Part shown: one piece after another, positions 15,210 through 25,188 of the stretch
Position numbering within the stretch: the first letter of the stretch is position 1
Layout of the letters: every line of letters begins with the position of its first letter
Origin: CAVUPF01 sp963803755
Lineage (GTDB): Bacteria > Actinomycetota > Thermoleophilia > Solirubrobacterales > 70-9
Direction: 5' to 3'
NCBI GenBank assembly: GCA_963803755.1
Contig: CAWDNP010000003.1
Location: 186,001-250,000, forward strand
Length of the DNA stretch: 64,000 nucleotides
Position numbers and translations under genes: made by a program
Notes under the pieces: generated by a model
Told to the model about the DNA's origin: nothing
Databases searched by the model: none
Seen by the model: only the letters and a program-made list of their open reading frames with translations

Positions 15210-18200
15210 ATGAGCCTCCGTCCCCTGATCGAGATCGTCGCCGAGAACGAGCGCGTCCACGCGCTCGCCGGCCGTGCTCTTGATGCGGTGGCCGGTGGCG
15301 AGAAGGTCACGGTGCGTGCCTCGGCGATGCTGCGGCCGCTGCTGCTGGCGACGCTGGTCGAGGACGATCGCGGCCTCGCCGGACGCCCGGCGCTGCTGGT
15401 CAGCGCCGATGACCGCTCTGCCCGCGACCTCGCCGCCGACCTGCGCGCCTACCTGGCGCCGCGCCGCGTCCGCTTCTACCCGTCGCGCGGGACCGGCTAC
15501 GCCTCCCACGTCACCCCGCCGCCGCACCTGGTCGGGTTGCGGATCGACGCCCTTGACGCGCTCGGCCAAGAGGACGACGCGGTGGTCGTGGCGAGCGCGA
15601 CGGCCCTCGCCGAGGCCGTCCCCGACGCCTCGCTGCGGCCCGCCGGCTTTGTGGTAGCGATCGGCGAGGAGCTCGACCTCGGCGCGGTCGCCGGGGACCT
15701 GGTCGCCGCCGGCTACGAGCGGGTCGACCAGGTCATCGAGCGCGGCCAGTTCGCCGTACGCGGCGGCATCCTCGACGTCTTTCCTGCAACCGAGGAGCGG
15801 GCGGTGCGGATCGAGCTTTTCGGTGACGAGGTGGACTCGATGCGCTGGTTCTCGACCTTCACCCAGCGCTCGCTCGGTGACACCGAGCGGGTCGAGCTGG
15901 CGCCGGCGGCGGAGCTCGACGCCGAGCACCGCGAGCTCGCCGAGCTGGCGGCAATGGAGGCGGCCGAGCGGGGCGAGCCGCTCTCCGACCTCGCTGATCT
16001 GCTGCCGCTTGACCACTTCAAGGCTCCCCTTGACCTCGTGCCCGGCGATGCCGCCATTGTCCTCACCGCCGCCGAGGAGATCGAGCCCGCCCTGCGCGAC
16101 CACTGGGAGGACGCAACGACGGCGATGCACGCCGATGACGCCCGCCACCTCTACGTTGACGTTGCGGCGCCCCTCACCGAGCGCGCCGCACTCTCCCTGA
16201 CCGGTGCCGGGGAGGACGACGAGGACGCCTTCCGCGCCGCTCGCGCCGAGTCACCCGCCCGCAGCGTCAAGGAGGCCGAGGGCGAGCTGGAGAAGCTGGT
16301 TCGCTCCGGCTACCGTACCGTCGTTGCCTTTGAGCGCCGAGGCGAGGCCGAGCGGGCGCGCTACGGGCTCGACCGCCTCGATGCCTCGTTGCTCGACGGC
16401 GGCCGCCTCTCGCCCAAGCCGGGTCTGGCCTTCGCGGAGGCACACCTGCGCGAGGGCTTCGTCAGCCCCGAGCTGCGCCTCGCCGTCTACCCCTTCCGCC
16501 GCCTCGTCCACCGGCGCCGCCGCGCCGAGGACCGCGTGCCCGGCGCCGCCCGTGGACGCCTCGCCTTCGGCGATCTGCGGGTCGGCGACTACGTTGTCCA
16601 CGAGGATCACGGCGTTGCCCGCTTTGCCGGCTTCGAGACCCGCGAGGTCGGCGGCGTAACCCGCGACTACCTCTACCTCGAGTACAAGGGCGAGGACCGT
16701 GTCTACGTCCCCACCGAGCAGCTCGCCAAGCTGAGTCGATACGTCGGCTCGGGCGGCGAGCCGACCCTCTCGGCGCTGGGCGGCAAACGGTGGGAGAACA
16801 TGAAGGCGCGCGCCCGCCGTGCCGCCGGAGCCCTCGCCGGCGAGCTGCTCAACCTCTACGCCGAGCGCCGTGCCCGCAAGGGTCACGCCTTCTCACCCGA
16901 CGGCGAGTGGCAGATCGCGATGGAGACGGCCTTCCCCTATCGGGAGACCGCCGACCAGCTGGAGGCGATCGAGGCGGTGAAGGGCGACATGGAGGAGGAG
17001 CGGCCGATGGACCGACTGCTCTGCGGCGACGTCGGCTTCGGCAAGACCGAGGTCGCCCTGCGCGCCGCCGTCAAGGCGGCGGCCGACGGCAAGCAGGTGA
17101 TGATGCTGGTGCCGACGACGATTCTCGCCCAGCAGCACTTCGGCACCTTCCGCGAGCGCCTCGCCGACCTGCCGTTCACGGTCGAGGTCGTCTCCCGGCT
17201 GCGCAAAGCGGCTGAGGTCAAGCAGGTGCTCGCCGACTTCGAGGCGGGAAGGGTGGACATCCTGATCGGCACCCACCGCCTGCTCTCCCGAGACGTGCGC
17301 GCCAAGGACCTCGGGCTCGTCATCGTCGACGAGGAGCAGCGTTTCGGCGTCAAGCAGAAGGAGCTGCTGCGCCAGCTAAAGCTCAAGGTCGACGTGCTGG
17401 CGCTCTCGGCGACGCCGATCCCGCGCACCCTGCAGATGAGCCTCGCCGGCTTGCGCGACATCTCGGTGATCGAGACGCCGCCGGAGGGACGCCGCCCGGT
17501 TCGCACCTACGTTGGCCCCTACGACGAGGACCTGGTGTGCCGTGCGATAGAGCGCGAGGTCGAGCGCGGCGGCCAGGCCTTCTTTCTTCACAACCGGATC
17601 GACTCGCTGCCCGAGGTGGCGGAGCGCCTGCGCGGCCTGGTGCCGAAGGCGCGCTTCGCCGAAGCGCACGGCCAGATGGACGAGGAGCGGCTGGAGGTGG
17701 CGATGCTTGACTTCCTGCGCGGCGGAGCCGACTGCCTGGTGACGACGACGATCATCGAGTCCGGGCTGGACATCCCCACCGCGAACACGCTGATCGTCGA
17801 GCGCGCCGACCAGCTCGGGCTCTCGCAGGCCTACCAGATCCGCGGCAGGGTGGGCCGCTCTCGCGAGCGCGCCTTTGCCTATCTGCTCTACCCCTCACCG
17901 GAGGCGCTGACCGAGGAGGCGGCGGCGCGGCTCTCGACCCTCGCCGACCACACCGAGCTGGGCTCGGGCTTTCGGATCGCGATGCGCGACCTCGACATCC
18001 GCGGCGCCGGCAACCTGCTCGGCGACGAGCAGTCCGGCCACGTCGCCGCGGTTGGCTTCGAGCTCTACTGCCAGATGATCGACGAGGCGGTCGCCGAGGC
18101 CGGCGGCGGGGAGGGGGCCGGGGAGGAGGCGCCCGAGCCGGTCCGCCTCGACGTGCCCGTCGACGCCTACCTGCCGGCGACCTTCGTTCCCTTCGAGGCG

Positions 18201-18593
18201 GCGAAGATCGACATCCACCGCCGCATCGTGGCGGCCCGCGAGCCGGGCGAGCTTCGGGCGATCCGCGACGAGCTGAGCGACCGCTTCGGCCCGTTGCCGG
18301 CGGAGGCCGAGAACCTGCTGAAGCTCCAGGCGGCGCGGATGGAGCTGGGTCTGGCGGGGGCGCGCAGCGTCGAGTTCCGCGGTGGGCGGCTCAGCGTCGC
18401 CGGGGTCGAGCTGGATTCCGAGGGGGCCGGGTTGCTGGGGGAGCGGGTCGAGGGAGCGGTGTATGAATGGAGGGAGAAGACCGCCGCGGTCCGCGTCCCC
18501 GACGAACCCGAGGCACGCCTTGCCGCCGTCCTCGCGATGGCCGCGGGCTTAAGGGACGCGAGGCGGTCTTCGGATATGCTGCCCGCTGCGTGA
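15210..18593 (+). CDS. mfd: transcription-repair coupling factor
   Basis: A 1127-residue ATP-dependent DNA translocase that removes stalled RNA polymerase and recruits UvrA to the lesion. The N-terminal 300 residues are UvrB-like; the RNA-polymerase-interacting domain includes GDYVVHEDHGVARFAGFE; helicase motifs follow: Walker A LCGDVGFGKTEVAL near residue 604, VDEEQRFGVKQ near 707, SATPIPRTLQMSL near 735, and the TRG region QIRGRVGRSRERAFAYL. A C-terminal D7-like domain closes the protein. Length is normal. ATG 15210 follows a 53-base gap; the TGA overlaps the GTG of the foldase gene. Confidence 0.96.
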   Translation: MSLRPLIEIVAENERVHALAGRALDAVAGGEKVTVRASAMLRPLLLATLVEDDRGLAGRPALLVSADDRSARDLAADLRAYLAPRRVRFYPSRGTGYASHVTPPPHLVGLRIDALDALGQEDDAVVVASATALAEAVPDASLRPAGFVVAIGEELDLGAVAGDLVAAGYERVDQVIERGQFAVRGGILDVFPATEERAVRIELFGDEVDSMRWFSTFTQRSLGDTERVELAPAAELDAEHRELAELAAMEAAERGEPLSDLADLLPLDHFKAPLDLVPGDAAIVLTAAEEIEPALRDHWEDATTAMHADDARHLYVDVAAPLTERAALSLTGAGEDDEDAFRAARAESPARSVKEAEGELEKLVRSGYRTVVAFERRGEAERARYGLDRLDASLLDGGRLSPKPGLAFAEAHLREGFVSPELRLAVYPFRRLVHRRRRAEDRVPGAARGRLAFGDLRVGDYVVHEDHGVARFAGFETREVGGVTRDYLYLEYKGEDRVYVPTEQLAKLSRYVGSGGEPTLSALGGKRWENMKARARRAAGALAGELLNLYAERRARKGHAFSPDGEWQIAMETAFPYRETADQLEAIEAVKGDMEEERPMDRLLCGDVGFGKTEVALRAAVKAAADGKQVMMLVPTTILAQQHFGTFRERLADLPFTVEVVSRLRKAAEVKQVLADFEAGRVDILIGTHRLLSRDVRAKDLGLVIVDEEQRFGVKQKELLRQLKLKVDVLALSATPIPRTLQMSLAGLRDISVIETPPEGRRPVRTYVGPYDEDLVCRAIEREVERGGQAFFLHNRIDSLPEVAERLRGLVPKARFAEAHGQMDEERLEVAMLDFLRGGADCLVTTTIIESGLDIPTANTLIVERADQLGLSQAYQIRGRVGRSRERAFAYLLYPSPEALTEEAAARLSTLADHTELGSGFRIAMRDLDIRGAGNLLGDEQSGHVAAVGFELYCQMIDEAVAEAGGGEGAGEEAPEPVRLDVPVDAYLPATFVPFEAAKIDIHRRIVAAREPGELRAIRDELSDRFGPLPAEAENLLKLQAARMELGLAGARSVEFRGGRLSVAGVELDSEGAGLLGERVEGAVYEWREKTAAVRVPDEPEARLAAVLAMAAGLRDARRSSDMLPAA

Positions 18594-19966
18594 GTCCGAG
18601 CCAGCGCAAAAGACCCACGACGGGCAAGGGGAAGAGCGGGAGCGCCGGAGGGCGCTCATCCGGTTCTGCGCCGCTGCAGCGGTTCGGCCTGCTTGTCTTC
18701 GGTGCGGTCTTCGTCTTTCTCTTCGCCGGCTTCGCGATCGCCCAGGGGATCGGTCACCCGAGCGTCCCGGTCGGAGACGTGGCGCTCGTCGAAGGCGTCC
18801 CCTCCAACCTCGGCCATGTCTCCGAAGCCGAATACAAGCGGTCCCTCCTGCAGGCAGCGTCTCAGACAGGGCTGAAAAAGCTCCCGAAGCCCGGCGAAAA
18901 ACAATACGAAGAACTGAAGAAAACTGCGCTAGGCAATCTCTTCGACACGATCTGGATCCAAGGGCAGGCCGAAGAAATGGGGATCACGGTGACGGAGAAA
19001 CAGATCGCCACCGAACTTGCCCAGATCAAGAAGCAAAACTTCAAAACCGAAGCCGCGTACAAGAAATTCCTCAAGACGTCGCATTTCACCCAGAGCGACG
19101 TCAACGATCGGGTGAAGTTGAAACTACTCAGCACCCAGATCCAGCAGCAGATCGGCAAAAGCGCGCCCATGCCTTCGACTTCCCAGATCCAGCAGTACTA
19201 CGAAGCGGCGAAGGCCACCCAATTCACGACACCGCCATCGCGCGACGTCCGCCTCGTCCTCAACAAAGACAAGGCCAAGGTCGAAGCGGCAAAGGCCCAG
19301 CTCGAAAAGGACCACTCGACGGCGAGCTGGGCGAAGGTCGCCAAGAAATACTCGACCGAACCGACGTCGAAGAGCAGCGGCGGTCTGGAGGCGGGAGTCA
19401 CCGAAGGCCGGTTCCAGGAACCGCTGAACAGCGACATCTTCAGTGCGCCGAAGGGCCAGCTGGAGGGGCCGATCAAGACTTCCCTTGGCTACTACGTGTT
19501 CGTGGTGGAAAAAGCGACGCCGAAGAAAGTCGAGCCGCTGACCCAGGTGAAATCCCAGATCAGCTCCCAGCTCACCCAGCAGACCCAGCAGGAAGCCTTC
19601 ACGCAGTTCGTGAGCAACTACAGCAACAAGTGGCAGTCGAGAACCTTCTGCGCCTCTGGCTACACGATCGAACGCTGCGCCAACTATCCCGGCGCCGCAC
19701 ACCCGGCGAGCGCTCCGCCCACCTGCTATGAAGCACACCCCAAAGGCGGCCTCCCAGCCGCCTGCCCGGCACCGGTCCAGCAGCTTGCACCCGCCCTGCC
19801 CGGCACGGTCACGGTCCTCGCGCCGAAAGGCCAGCAGCTGCCGCAGCGCCCGCAGCCGGCCGGTCTCAAACCGGTCACCGCGACCACAGGCACCGGCCTA
19901 AGTGGGCTCCCCCCGGGCGTGACCGGGACCACGGGCGCGACCGGGACGTCGACGGGCACCCCCTAG
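18590..19966 (+). CDS. membrane-anchored SurA/PrsA-like foldase (parvulin-like)
   Basis: A 458-residue protein with a basic N-terminus and one membrane segment at about residues 30-51 (FGLLVFGAVFVFLFAGFAIA), so most of it is outside the membrane. Residues about 55-185 form a SurA N-like helical domain rich in lysine and glutamine; residues about 210-315 resemble a parvulin domain (SSGGLEAGVTEGRF, GQLEGPIKTSLGYYVFVV). The usual parvulin histidines are replaced (VRLVL instead of HILV, GYYVF instead of GYHI), so chaperone rather than isomerase activity is inferred. A cysteine-containing segment and a Pro/Thr/Gly-rich tail finish it. About five in six glutamate codons are GAA, unlike its neighbours. 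GTG 18590 overlaps mfd. Confidence 0.8.
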   Translation: MSPSQRKRPTTGKGKSGSAGGRSSGSAPLQRFGLLVFGAVFVFLFAGFAIAQGIGHPSVPVGDVALVEGVPSNLGHVSEAEYKRSLLQAASQTGLKKLPKPGEKQYEELKKTALGNLFDTIWIQGQAEEMGITVTEKQIATELAQIKKQNFKTEAAYKKFLKTSHFTQSDVNDRVKLKLLSTQIQQQIGKSAPMPSTSQIQQYYEAAKATQFTTPPSRDVRLVLNKDKAKVEAAKAQLEKDHSTASWAKVAKKYSTEPTSKSSGGLEAGVTEGRFQEPLNSDIFSAPKGQLEGPIKTSLGYYVFVVEKATPKKVEPLTQVKSQISSQLTQQTQQEAFTQFVSNYSNKWQSRTFCASGYTIERCANYPGAAHPASAPPTCYEAHPKGGLPAACPAPVQQLAPALPGTVTVLAPKGQQLPQRPQPAGLKPVTATTGTGLSGLPPGVTGTTGATGTSTGTP

Positions 19967-20009
19967 CCGCTTCCTCTTCCAGCTCGGCCAATAGACTGCC
20001 GCGCCTGCA

Positions 20010-21306
20010 ATGAGTGCGATCGCCTCAATTCACGCGCGGCAAATCCTTGACTCGCGCGGCAATCCGACGGTCGAGGTTGAAGTGGGGCTTCAGTCGGGCG
20101 CCCGCGGGCTGGCCGCGGTGCCCTCCGGCGCCTCGACCGGCGAGTTCGAGGCGGTCGAGCTTCGCGATGGCGGCGACGCCTGGGCTGGCAATGGCGTCTC
20201 GCGTGCGGTCGCCAACGTCAACGGTGAGATCGCCGCGGCGCTGACCGGCGCCCGCGCCGCCGAGCAGGGGGCCCTCGATGAGACGATGATCGAGCTGGAC
20301 GGCACGCCCAACAAGGGCCGGCTCGGCGCCAACGCGATCCTCGGCGTTCTCGCTCGCCGCCGCCAAGGCCGCCGCGGCGGACTCCGGCCAGCCGCTCTAC
20401 CGCTACCTGGCCGAGCTCTACGGGGGCGGCGAGCCGACCCTGCTGCCGGTGCCGATGATGAACGTCCTAAACGGCGGCGCCCACGCCGACAACTCGGTCG
20501 ACTTTCAGGAGTTCATGGTAGTGCCGGCCGGGGCTGCCAGCTTCTCTGAGTGTCTGCGGATCGGCACCGAGGTTTTCCACGCGCTGAAGAAGAGCCTCGC
20601 CTCGCAGGGGCTCTCGACCGCGGGGGGCGACGAGGGTGGCTTCGCCCCCGATCTCGACTCCAACGAGGCTGCGCTGCAAGCGGTGCTTGGCGGGGTGGAG
20701 GCCGCAGGGTATGAGCCCGGCGCCGACGTCTTCATCGCGCTTGACCCGGCGAGCAGCGAGGTCTTCGACGACGGCGCCTACGTGCTAGAGCACGAGGGTC
20801 GCACCCTCTCCTCCGAGGAGATGGCCGCCTACTGGGAGGACACCTGCTCGCGCTACCCGATCGTTTCGGTCGAGGACGGCATGGACGAGGAGGACTGGGA
20901 CGGCTGGAAGCTGCTGACCGAGCGACTGGGGGCGCGGGTCCAACTGGTCGGCGATGACCTCTTCGTCACCAGCCCGCAGCGGCTGCGGCGCGGGATCGAG
21001 CTGGGCGTGGGCAACTCGATCCTGGTCAAGGTCAACCAGATCGGCACCCTGACCGAGACCCTGGAGGCGATCCGCACGGCGCGCGAAGCCGGCTACACCA
21101 CGGTCATCTCGCACCGCTCGGGAGAGACCGAGGACACGACGATCGCCGACCTGGCGGTGGCGACCGGGGCCGGCCAGATCAAGACCGGTGCCCCCTCGCG
21201 CACCGACCGCGTCGCCAAGTACAACCGGCTGTTGCGGATCGAGGAGGAGCTTGGCGACAGTGCGGAATTTCCCGGTCTGCAGGTATTCGTCCAGCGGTCA
21301 AAGTAA
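20010..21306 (+). pseudogene. eno: enolase gene with an apparent one-base frameshift
   Basis: Enolase interconverts 2-phosphoglycerate and phosphoenolpyruvate. Frame 0 from ATG 20010 gives IHARQILDSRGNPTVEVEV, SGASTGEFEAVELRD and GRLGANAILGV, then loses the family. From 20350 the +1 frame supplies SLAAAKAAADSGQPLYRYL, PMMNVLNGGAHADN, the catalytic GDEGGFAPDL, the metal ligands (VEDGMDEEDWDGW, GDDLFVTS) and the C-terminal SHRSGETEDTTIADL. Deleting one T from the TT at 20347-20348 restores an intact protein of about 431 residues. Because eno is essential and the rest is perfectly conserved, I think the shift is a sequence error, not a dead gene. Confidence 0.9.
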
Positions 21307-21343
21307 ATGCAGGAATGCGGCTTCACGCCGCAAAGGGACAGGC

Positions 21344-21688
21344 GTGCCACGACGCCAGCGCCCCGCCCGTCGTCCAGCGCCCCGTCGTCGACCCGCTGCC
21401 CGTCGCAGCGCCAGTCGCGTCCATTGGGACCGCATCGGGCGCATCGCGCTGACCCTCGTCCTCGCGGCCGTCCTTTACTCCTATCTGAACCCGGCGATCG
21501 ACTTCGTCAAGACCTACACGGCGACGACTGCGGCCAAAGCGCAGCTACACGAGCTGCAGCACGAGAACACGAGCCTGCACCGTCGCGTCCAAATGGCCGA
21601 AGACCCGATCGTCATCGAAAGCAAGGCGCGCTCGCAGGGGATGGTCGCAGAAGGCGAGACCCCGGTCGTCGTTCGCGGGCTCAACTGA
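21344..21688 (+). CDS. FtsB/DivIC-family septum formation initiator
   Basis: A 114-residue single-pass protein: a very basic N-terminus (RRQRPARRPAPRRR), one membrane helix at about residues 35-52 (IALTLVLAAVLYSYL), then a short coiled coil (AKAQLHELQHENTSLHRRVQ) and a C-terminal FtsB-like segment (IESKARSQGMVAEGE). FtsB/DivIC proteins join FtsL and FtsQ in the divisome. The gene follows eno, the same order as eno-ftsB in many bacteria, which supports the call. GTG 21344 is chosen because AGGGACAGG lies just upstream. Confidence 0.85.
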   Translation: MPRRQRPARRPAPRRRPAARRSASRVHWDRIGRIALTLVLAAVLYSYLNPAIDFVKTYTATTAAKAQLHELQHENTSLHRRVQMAEDPIVIESKARSQGMVAEGETPVVVRGLN

Positions 21689-21706
21689 GAAGCCCGGGAG
21701 CTCCCG

Positions 21707-23896
21707 GTGGTTAGCGCCGGCTCTTACCTCCTCGGCGCGGCGGCGCTGACCGTTGTCACCCTCTCGCTCGGCTTCAGCGCTGTCTGCCTGCGCCGACGCC
21801 TGCTCCCTGTCTGGGAGGGCGCCCCCGCCCGCCTGGTCGAGGTCATCCTCGCCATCGCCCTCCTCATCTGGATCTCCGAGATCCTCGGCACCTTCAGCCT
21901 CTTCTACGCCGGGACCCTCGTATCGGCTTGTCTCCTGCTTGCGGTGATCGTGGCCTGGAAGGCCCCCGCCTCCTCTGCGGCCGACACGGTCGGAGGGGGA
22001 TCGGGGGGAACGACCTCGCTCCCATCCCCACGTGAGGGGAGCCGCAGCCGAGCGGTCATGTCCCTGATCACGCTCGGCGTCATCGCGGTCGTCTTTGCCC
22101 ACTGGGGCCTGACCACCAAGCAGGCCCTGGACCAAGGCATCTTTAACTTCGACTCGCTCTGGTACCACATGCCGTTCGCGGTGGACATGGTGCAGAGCCA
22201 CTCGGTCACGGGGCTCCACTACATCGACACGGTCTTCACCAACTGGTTTTACCCCCAGAACTCCGAGCTGCTGCACGCGGTCGGCATTCTGCTCACCCAC
22301 CGCGACACGCTCTCGCTTTTCATCAACTTCGGCTGGCTGGCGATCGCCTTCCTCGCGGCCTGGTGCATCGGGCGGCCTTATGGACGAGGCCACCTCACCG
22401 TCGTCGCGGCAGCGATCATCCTCGAGTGCCATACGCTGGTCGTGCGGGAGCCCGGGGCTGCCAAGAACGACCTGGCCGCCGCGGCCCTGCTACTCGCCGC
22501 GATCGCGATCCTCGTCAACGCCTGGGCACAGCAGCGCGCCGGTGAGGCCTTGCCGGGGGAGGGGAGGGGATCCCTCCCGGTCGGCTGGCCATTGGCCCTC
22601 GCTGGGCTGGCGGCCGGTCTCGCCGTCGGCACCAGGGACACCGCGCTGGCGATGGCCGCGGCGTTGACAGTGGCCGTGGTGGTGCTGGCGCCGCCGGGCA
22701 GGCGCTGGGCTGCGACGAGGTGGTGGTTCGTGTCGGCCCTGTTGGGCGGTGGCTTCTGGTACCTGCGCAACCTGATCGTCGCCGGCAATCCGCTGCCCGA
22801 GGTCGCGCACCTGGGCCCGATATCCCTACCGCACCCAGAACAGCTTCAGACCGCCCGGCCGGGCTTCAGCATCTCCCACTACGCGACAGACACAGCCGTC
22901 TGGCGCGAGTACTTCGCTCCCGGCCTTCACCAGGCATTCGGAGTGCTCTGGCCCCTGGTGGTGGGCGGAGCGGTCCTCGCCGCTGCGCTGGCGCTGCTGC
23001 GCGGCCGCGATCGCGCCGTGCGCTGGATCGGCGCCGTCGCTCTGTTCGGGATGCTCGCCTACCTGTTCACGCCACTCAGTGCCGCTGGGGCCCAGGGCGC
23101 ACCGGTCGCCTTCGCGATCAACGTTCGCTTCGCCATCCCCGCCCTGCTGGCGGGCGTCGTGCTGGCGCCGCTGGCGCGCTGCATCGAGGGCGAGCGCCGC
23201 CAGTGGGCGCTGATGGGCGCGCTGCTCCTCGTCCTCGTCGTAACCGATCGCTCCGACGCTGCCCTCCGCGATCCCTCGCGGGTCTTCGCCTGGCTCCTTG
23301 TGGCGCTGGTCGTGCTGGTGCCAGCCGCTTTGCTGCTGGCCCGCCACCGGGGCGCGCGGCGTGGCGTTGTCGCCGCCGGCTTTGCCGTCCTCGCGGTTGC
23401 CGTGGTGGCGATCGGCTACCCGGTGCAGCGCGACTACCTGCGCGACCGCTTCCGCGCCGGCGTCCCCGGCATGCACCTCGATGCCGCCTACCGCTGGGCG
23501 GGCCAGATGAGCGGCGTCCGAATCGGCCTCGCCGGCACTACTGCGGGGTTCCTCCAGTATGGCTTCTACGGCGCCGATCTCTCTAACCGCGTCGTCTACC
23601 TGGGCGCCAAGGGACCGCACGGAGCCTTTAACCCCATTCCCACCTGTCAAGAGTTCCGAACCGCGGTCAACGCCGCCGGCCTCGACTACCTCGTCACCTC
23701 TCCGTTCCTCAACTTCATCCACACCACCGACCCGATCTCCTCCCCCGAGGCGGGCTGGTTGCGGGGCGAGACCGCCGTCGTTCCGATCGTGCGCAGCGGG
23801 CCGGTAACGGTGTGGAAGGTGCGTGGAGCACTTGACCCGACCGGCTGCGGCCCCGCCAACGCGCCGCTGCGCCGAATCCCCAACGCCCCCGTATGA
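21707..23896 (+). CDS. large polytopic membrane protein, probable GT-C glycosyltransferase
   Basis: A 729-residue protein with about 12-14 hydrophobic helices and a C-terminal soluble part of about 150 residues. An extracytoplasmic loop after the third helix contains FNFDSLWYHMPFAVDMV, an acidic/aromatic loop like those that bind lipid-phosphate sugar donors in GT-C enzymes. A later REPGAAKNDLAAAALLL segment also resembles this class. I do not recognise a named subfamily and the sugar and acceptor are unknown. GTG 21707 has GGGAG upstream. It follows the FtsB-like gene by 18 bases and overlaps the next ATG. Confidence 0.6.
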   Translation: MVSAGSYLLGAAALTVVTLSLGFSAVCLRRRLLPVWEGAPARLVEVILAIALLIWISEILGTFSLFYAGTLVSACLLLAVIVAWKAPASSAADTVGGGSGGTTSLPSPREGSRSRAVMSLITLGVIAVVFAHWGLTTKQALDQGIFNFDSLWYHMPFAVDMVQSHSVTGLHYIDTVFTNWFYPQNSELLHAVGILLTHRDTLSLFINFGWLAIAFLAAWCIGRPYGRGHLTVVAAAIILECHTLVVREPGAAKNDLAAAALLLAAIAILVNAWAQQRAGEALPGEGRGSLPVGWPLALAGLAAGLAVGTRDTALAMAAALTVAVVVLAPPGRRWAATRWWFVSALLGGGFWYLRNLIVAGNPLPEVAHLGPISLPHPEQLQTARPGFSISHYATDTAVWREYFAPGLHQAFGVLWPLVVGGAVLAAALALLRGRDRAVRWIGAVALFGMLAYLFTPLSAAGAQGAPVAFAINVRFAIPALLAGVVLAPLARCIEGERRQWALMGALLLVLVVTDRSDAALRDPSRVFAWLLVALVVLVPAALLLARHRGARRGVVAAGFAVLAVAVVAIGYPVQRDYLRDRFRAGVPGMHLDAAYRWAGQMSGVRIGLAGTTAGFLQYGFYGADLSNRVVYLGAKGPHGAFNPIPTCQEFRTAVNAAGLDYLVTSPFLNFIHTTDPISSPEAGWLRGETAVVPIVRSGPVTVWKVRGALDPTGCGPANAPLRRIPNAPV

Positions 23897-24258
23897 GAAA
23901 GGCCGCGGTTGCCCCTCGGTACCCTGGCCGGGTGAGTTACCCATTCGAGAACGCGCTCTTTCAGTGGGAGGAGGGATGGCGGGCTCTTCAAAGCCTTCCC
24001 GCCGACCCCGCGACACAGCGGCGCGCGGACCGGGTGGTCGACACCGTCCGCGAGGGGCTGCGACGGCGGATCGGACCGACCTTCACTGCCGCCGAGCTCG
24101 CCGATCTCTACGGACGTGGCACCGACTGGTGCCTTCAGGTTGCGCTCGATGCGGCACCGGAGCTGGAGGTCGACCCGCAGGCGCTCGCCGATGCAGCCTT
24201 CTGGCTCTACCTGCGCGGCGCCAGCGACTTCGCCGGTGGGCCGAAACTAGTCGTCTGA
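23893..24258 (+). CDS. conserved small soluble protein, unknown function
   Basis: Up to 121 residues. I recognise the general pattern of an actinobacterial conserved hypothetical: FENALFQWEEGWRAL at the start and a C-terminal ADAAFWLYLRGASDFAGG. The middle is helical and charged with ELADLYGRGTDWCLQVA. No catalytic motif is visible. ATG 23893 overlaps the upstream stop, but GTG 23932 (starting VSYPFENAL) fits the conserved region better; I keep the longer form for completeness. The 3' end overlaps the stop region of the convergent HTH/RG-rich gene by about 12 bases. Confidence 0.65.
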   Translation: MRKAAVAPRYPGRVSYPFENALFQWEEGWRALQSLPADPATQRRADRVVDTVREGLRRRIGPTFTAAELADLYGRGTDWCLQVALDAAPELEVDPQALADAAFWLYLRGASDFAGGPKLVV

Positions 24259-24796
24259 CTCGGTGGGCTCCTCGCCGCCGGCTCGCCGGATCACGATCTG
24301 GTCGGGATCGATCCTGACCGTGACCTCGCGCTGCCCGGCCCAGTGTTCGACGTATACGGGATTCTCCTTTACCGCTGGGTCAAGCCAGAAGCCGTAGCCG
24401 TCCGGTCTCGCCGTGGTCGAAGGTCGCCTCCAGCTCTTTGCGCCGGCCCCGGCCGCCGCGCCGGCCCCGGCGCCTCCTGCGGCGCGGGCGGCTCTCGGCG
24501 CCCTCGTCCTCGTTCCCGCCCTCATCCTCAGCAGCCTCCTCGCCGTCCTCGCCCTCGTCAGCCTCCTCGCTGCCGACTGCGGCGGTGGCGGCTTCGATCT
24601 CGGCTTCGATCTCATCGCGGAGGTCGATTTCTGAGCCCGTGTCCTCGGCGTCGGGGGAGAGGTCGTGCTGGTCGCGGAACTCACGCAGCTCGGCGGTGCT
24701 GATCTCGAGCTGGTGCGCGATCCAGGCGTCGGTCCGGCCCTGGCGCACCCAGGCGCGAATCTGGTTGAGCTGCGGCTTCAGCGAGCGTCTGGGCAT
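24247..24796 (-). pseudogene. HTH plus Arg/Gly-rich protein gene with one frameshift
   Basis: From ATG 24796 on the minus strand the protein begins MPRRSLKPQLNQIRAWVRQG with a short helix-turn-helix-like motif (TDAWIAHQLEISTAELREF), followed by a very acidic linker and an RRRRRRGRRGGRGRRK basic patch. The frame then reads through to a premature stop, but one extra base at about 24400-24408 shifts it into GYGFWLDPAVKENPVYVEHW and VTVRIDPDQIVIRRAGGE, a conserved C-terminal module. The full protein would be about 182 residues. The basic RG-rich region suggests nucleic-acid binding, which is inference. The shift sits in a GG and may be an error. Confidence 0.7.
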
Positions 24797-24840
24797 CGGC
24801 GGGCGAGTCTATTCAACCGGGAGGCTCCTCAGCGGGATCG

Positions 24841-25080
24841 CTACGCCATCAGGAAGCCGAGCGCCTCAAACATCGCGACGACCACGACGACGACGGTCAC
24901 CGCCAGGCATACGGCGAGGACGCTGAACCGCACCTTGCCCTGCTGCTCGGTGCGGTTGATGCGGCGGGCGCGCGAGCGATTCGCAGCCCGCCTGCGCAGC
25001 TGCTCGCGTCGGCGGCGCTCCAACGTGGTCTCCTGCTCGAAGGCCGTCTCGAACTGGGAGATGCTCTGTCGCATTCGCAT
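24841..25080 (-). CDS. small single-pass membrane protein with charged N-terminus
   Basis: A 79-residue protein. The N-terminus is a charged, arginine-rich helix (QSISQFETAFEQETTLERRR, then RREQLRRRAANRSRARR) predicted to lie in the cytoplasm, followed by one C-terminal membrane helix of about 25 residues rich in valine (FSVLAVCLAVTVVVVVVAMF). I choose ATG 25080 (MRMRQSISQ) rather than the longer upstream frame because the conserved part starts there. I recognise the pattern as a recurrent small protein of related actinobacteria but no function is known to me. Confidence 0.65.
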   Translation of the reverse strand: MRMRQSISQFETAFEQETTLERRRREQLRRRAANRSRARRINRTEQQGKVRFSVLAVCLAVTVVVVVVAMFEALGFLMA

Positions 25081-25188
25081 GGGTCGGGGTGGCCCGGGGC
25101 CGCGGGGCACCGTAGCAAAGCGCGGTGAAGGTTTCAGGATCGGCAGCGCCCCAGAAACCCCGCCCAGGCCCCGACGCCTCTCCTTTCG

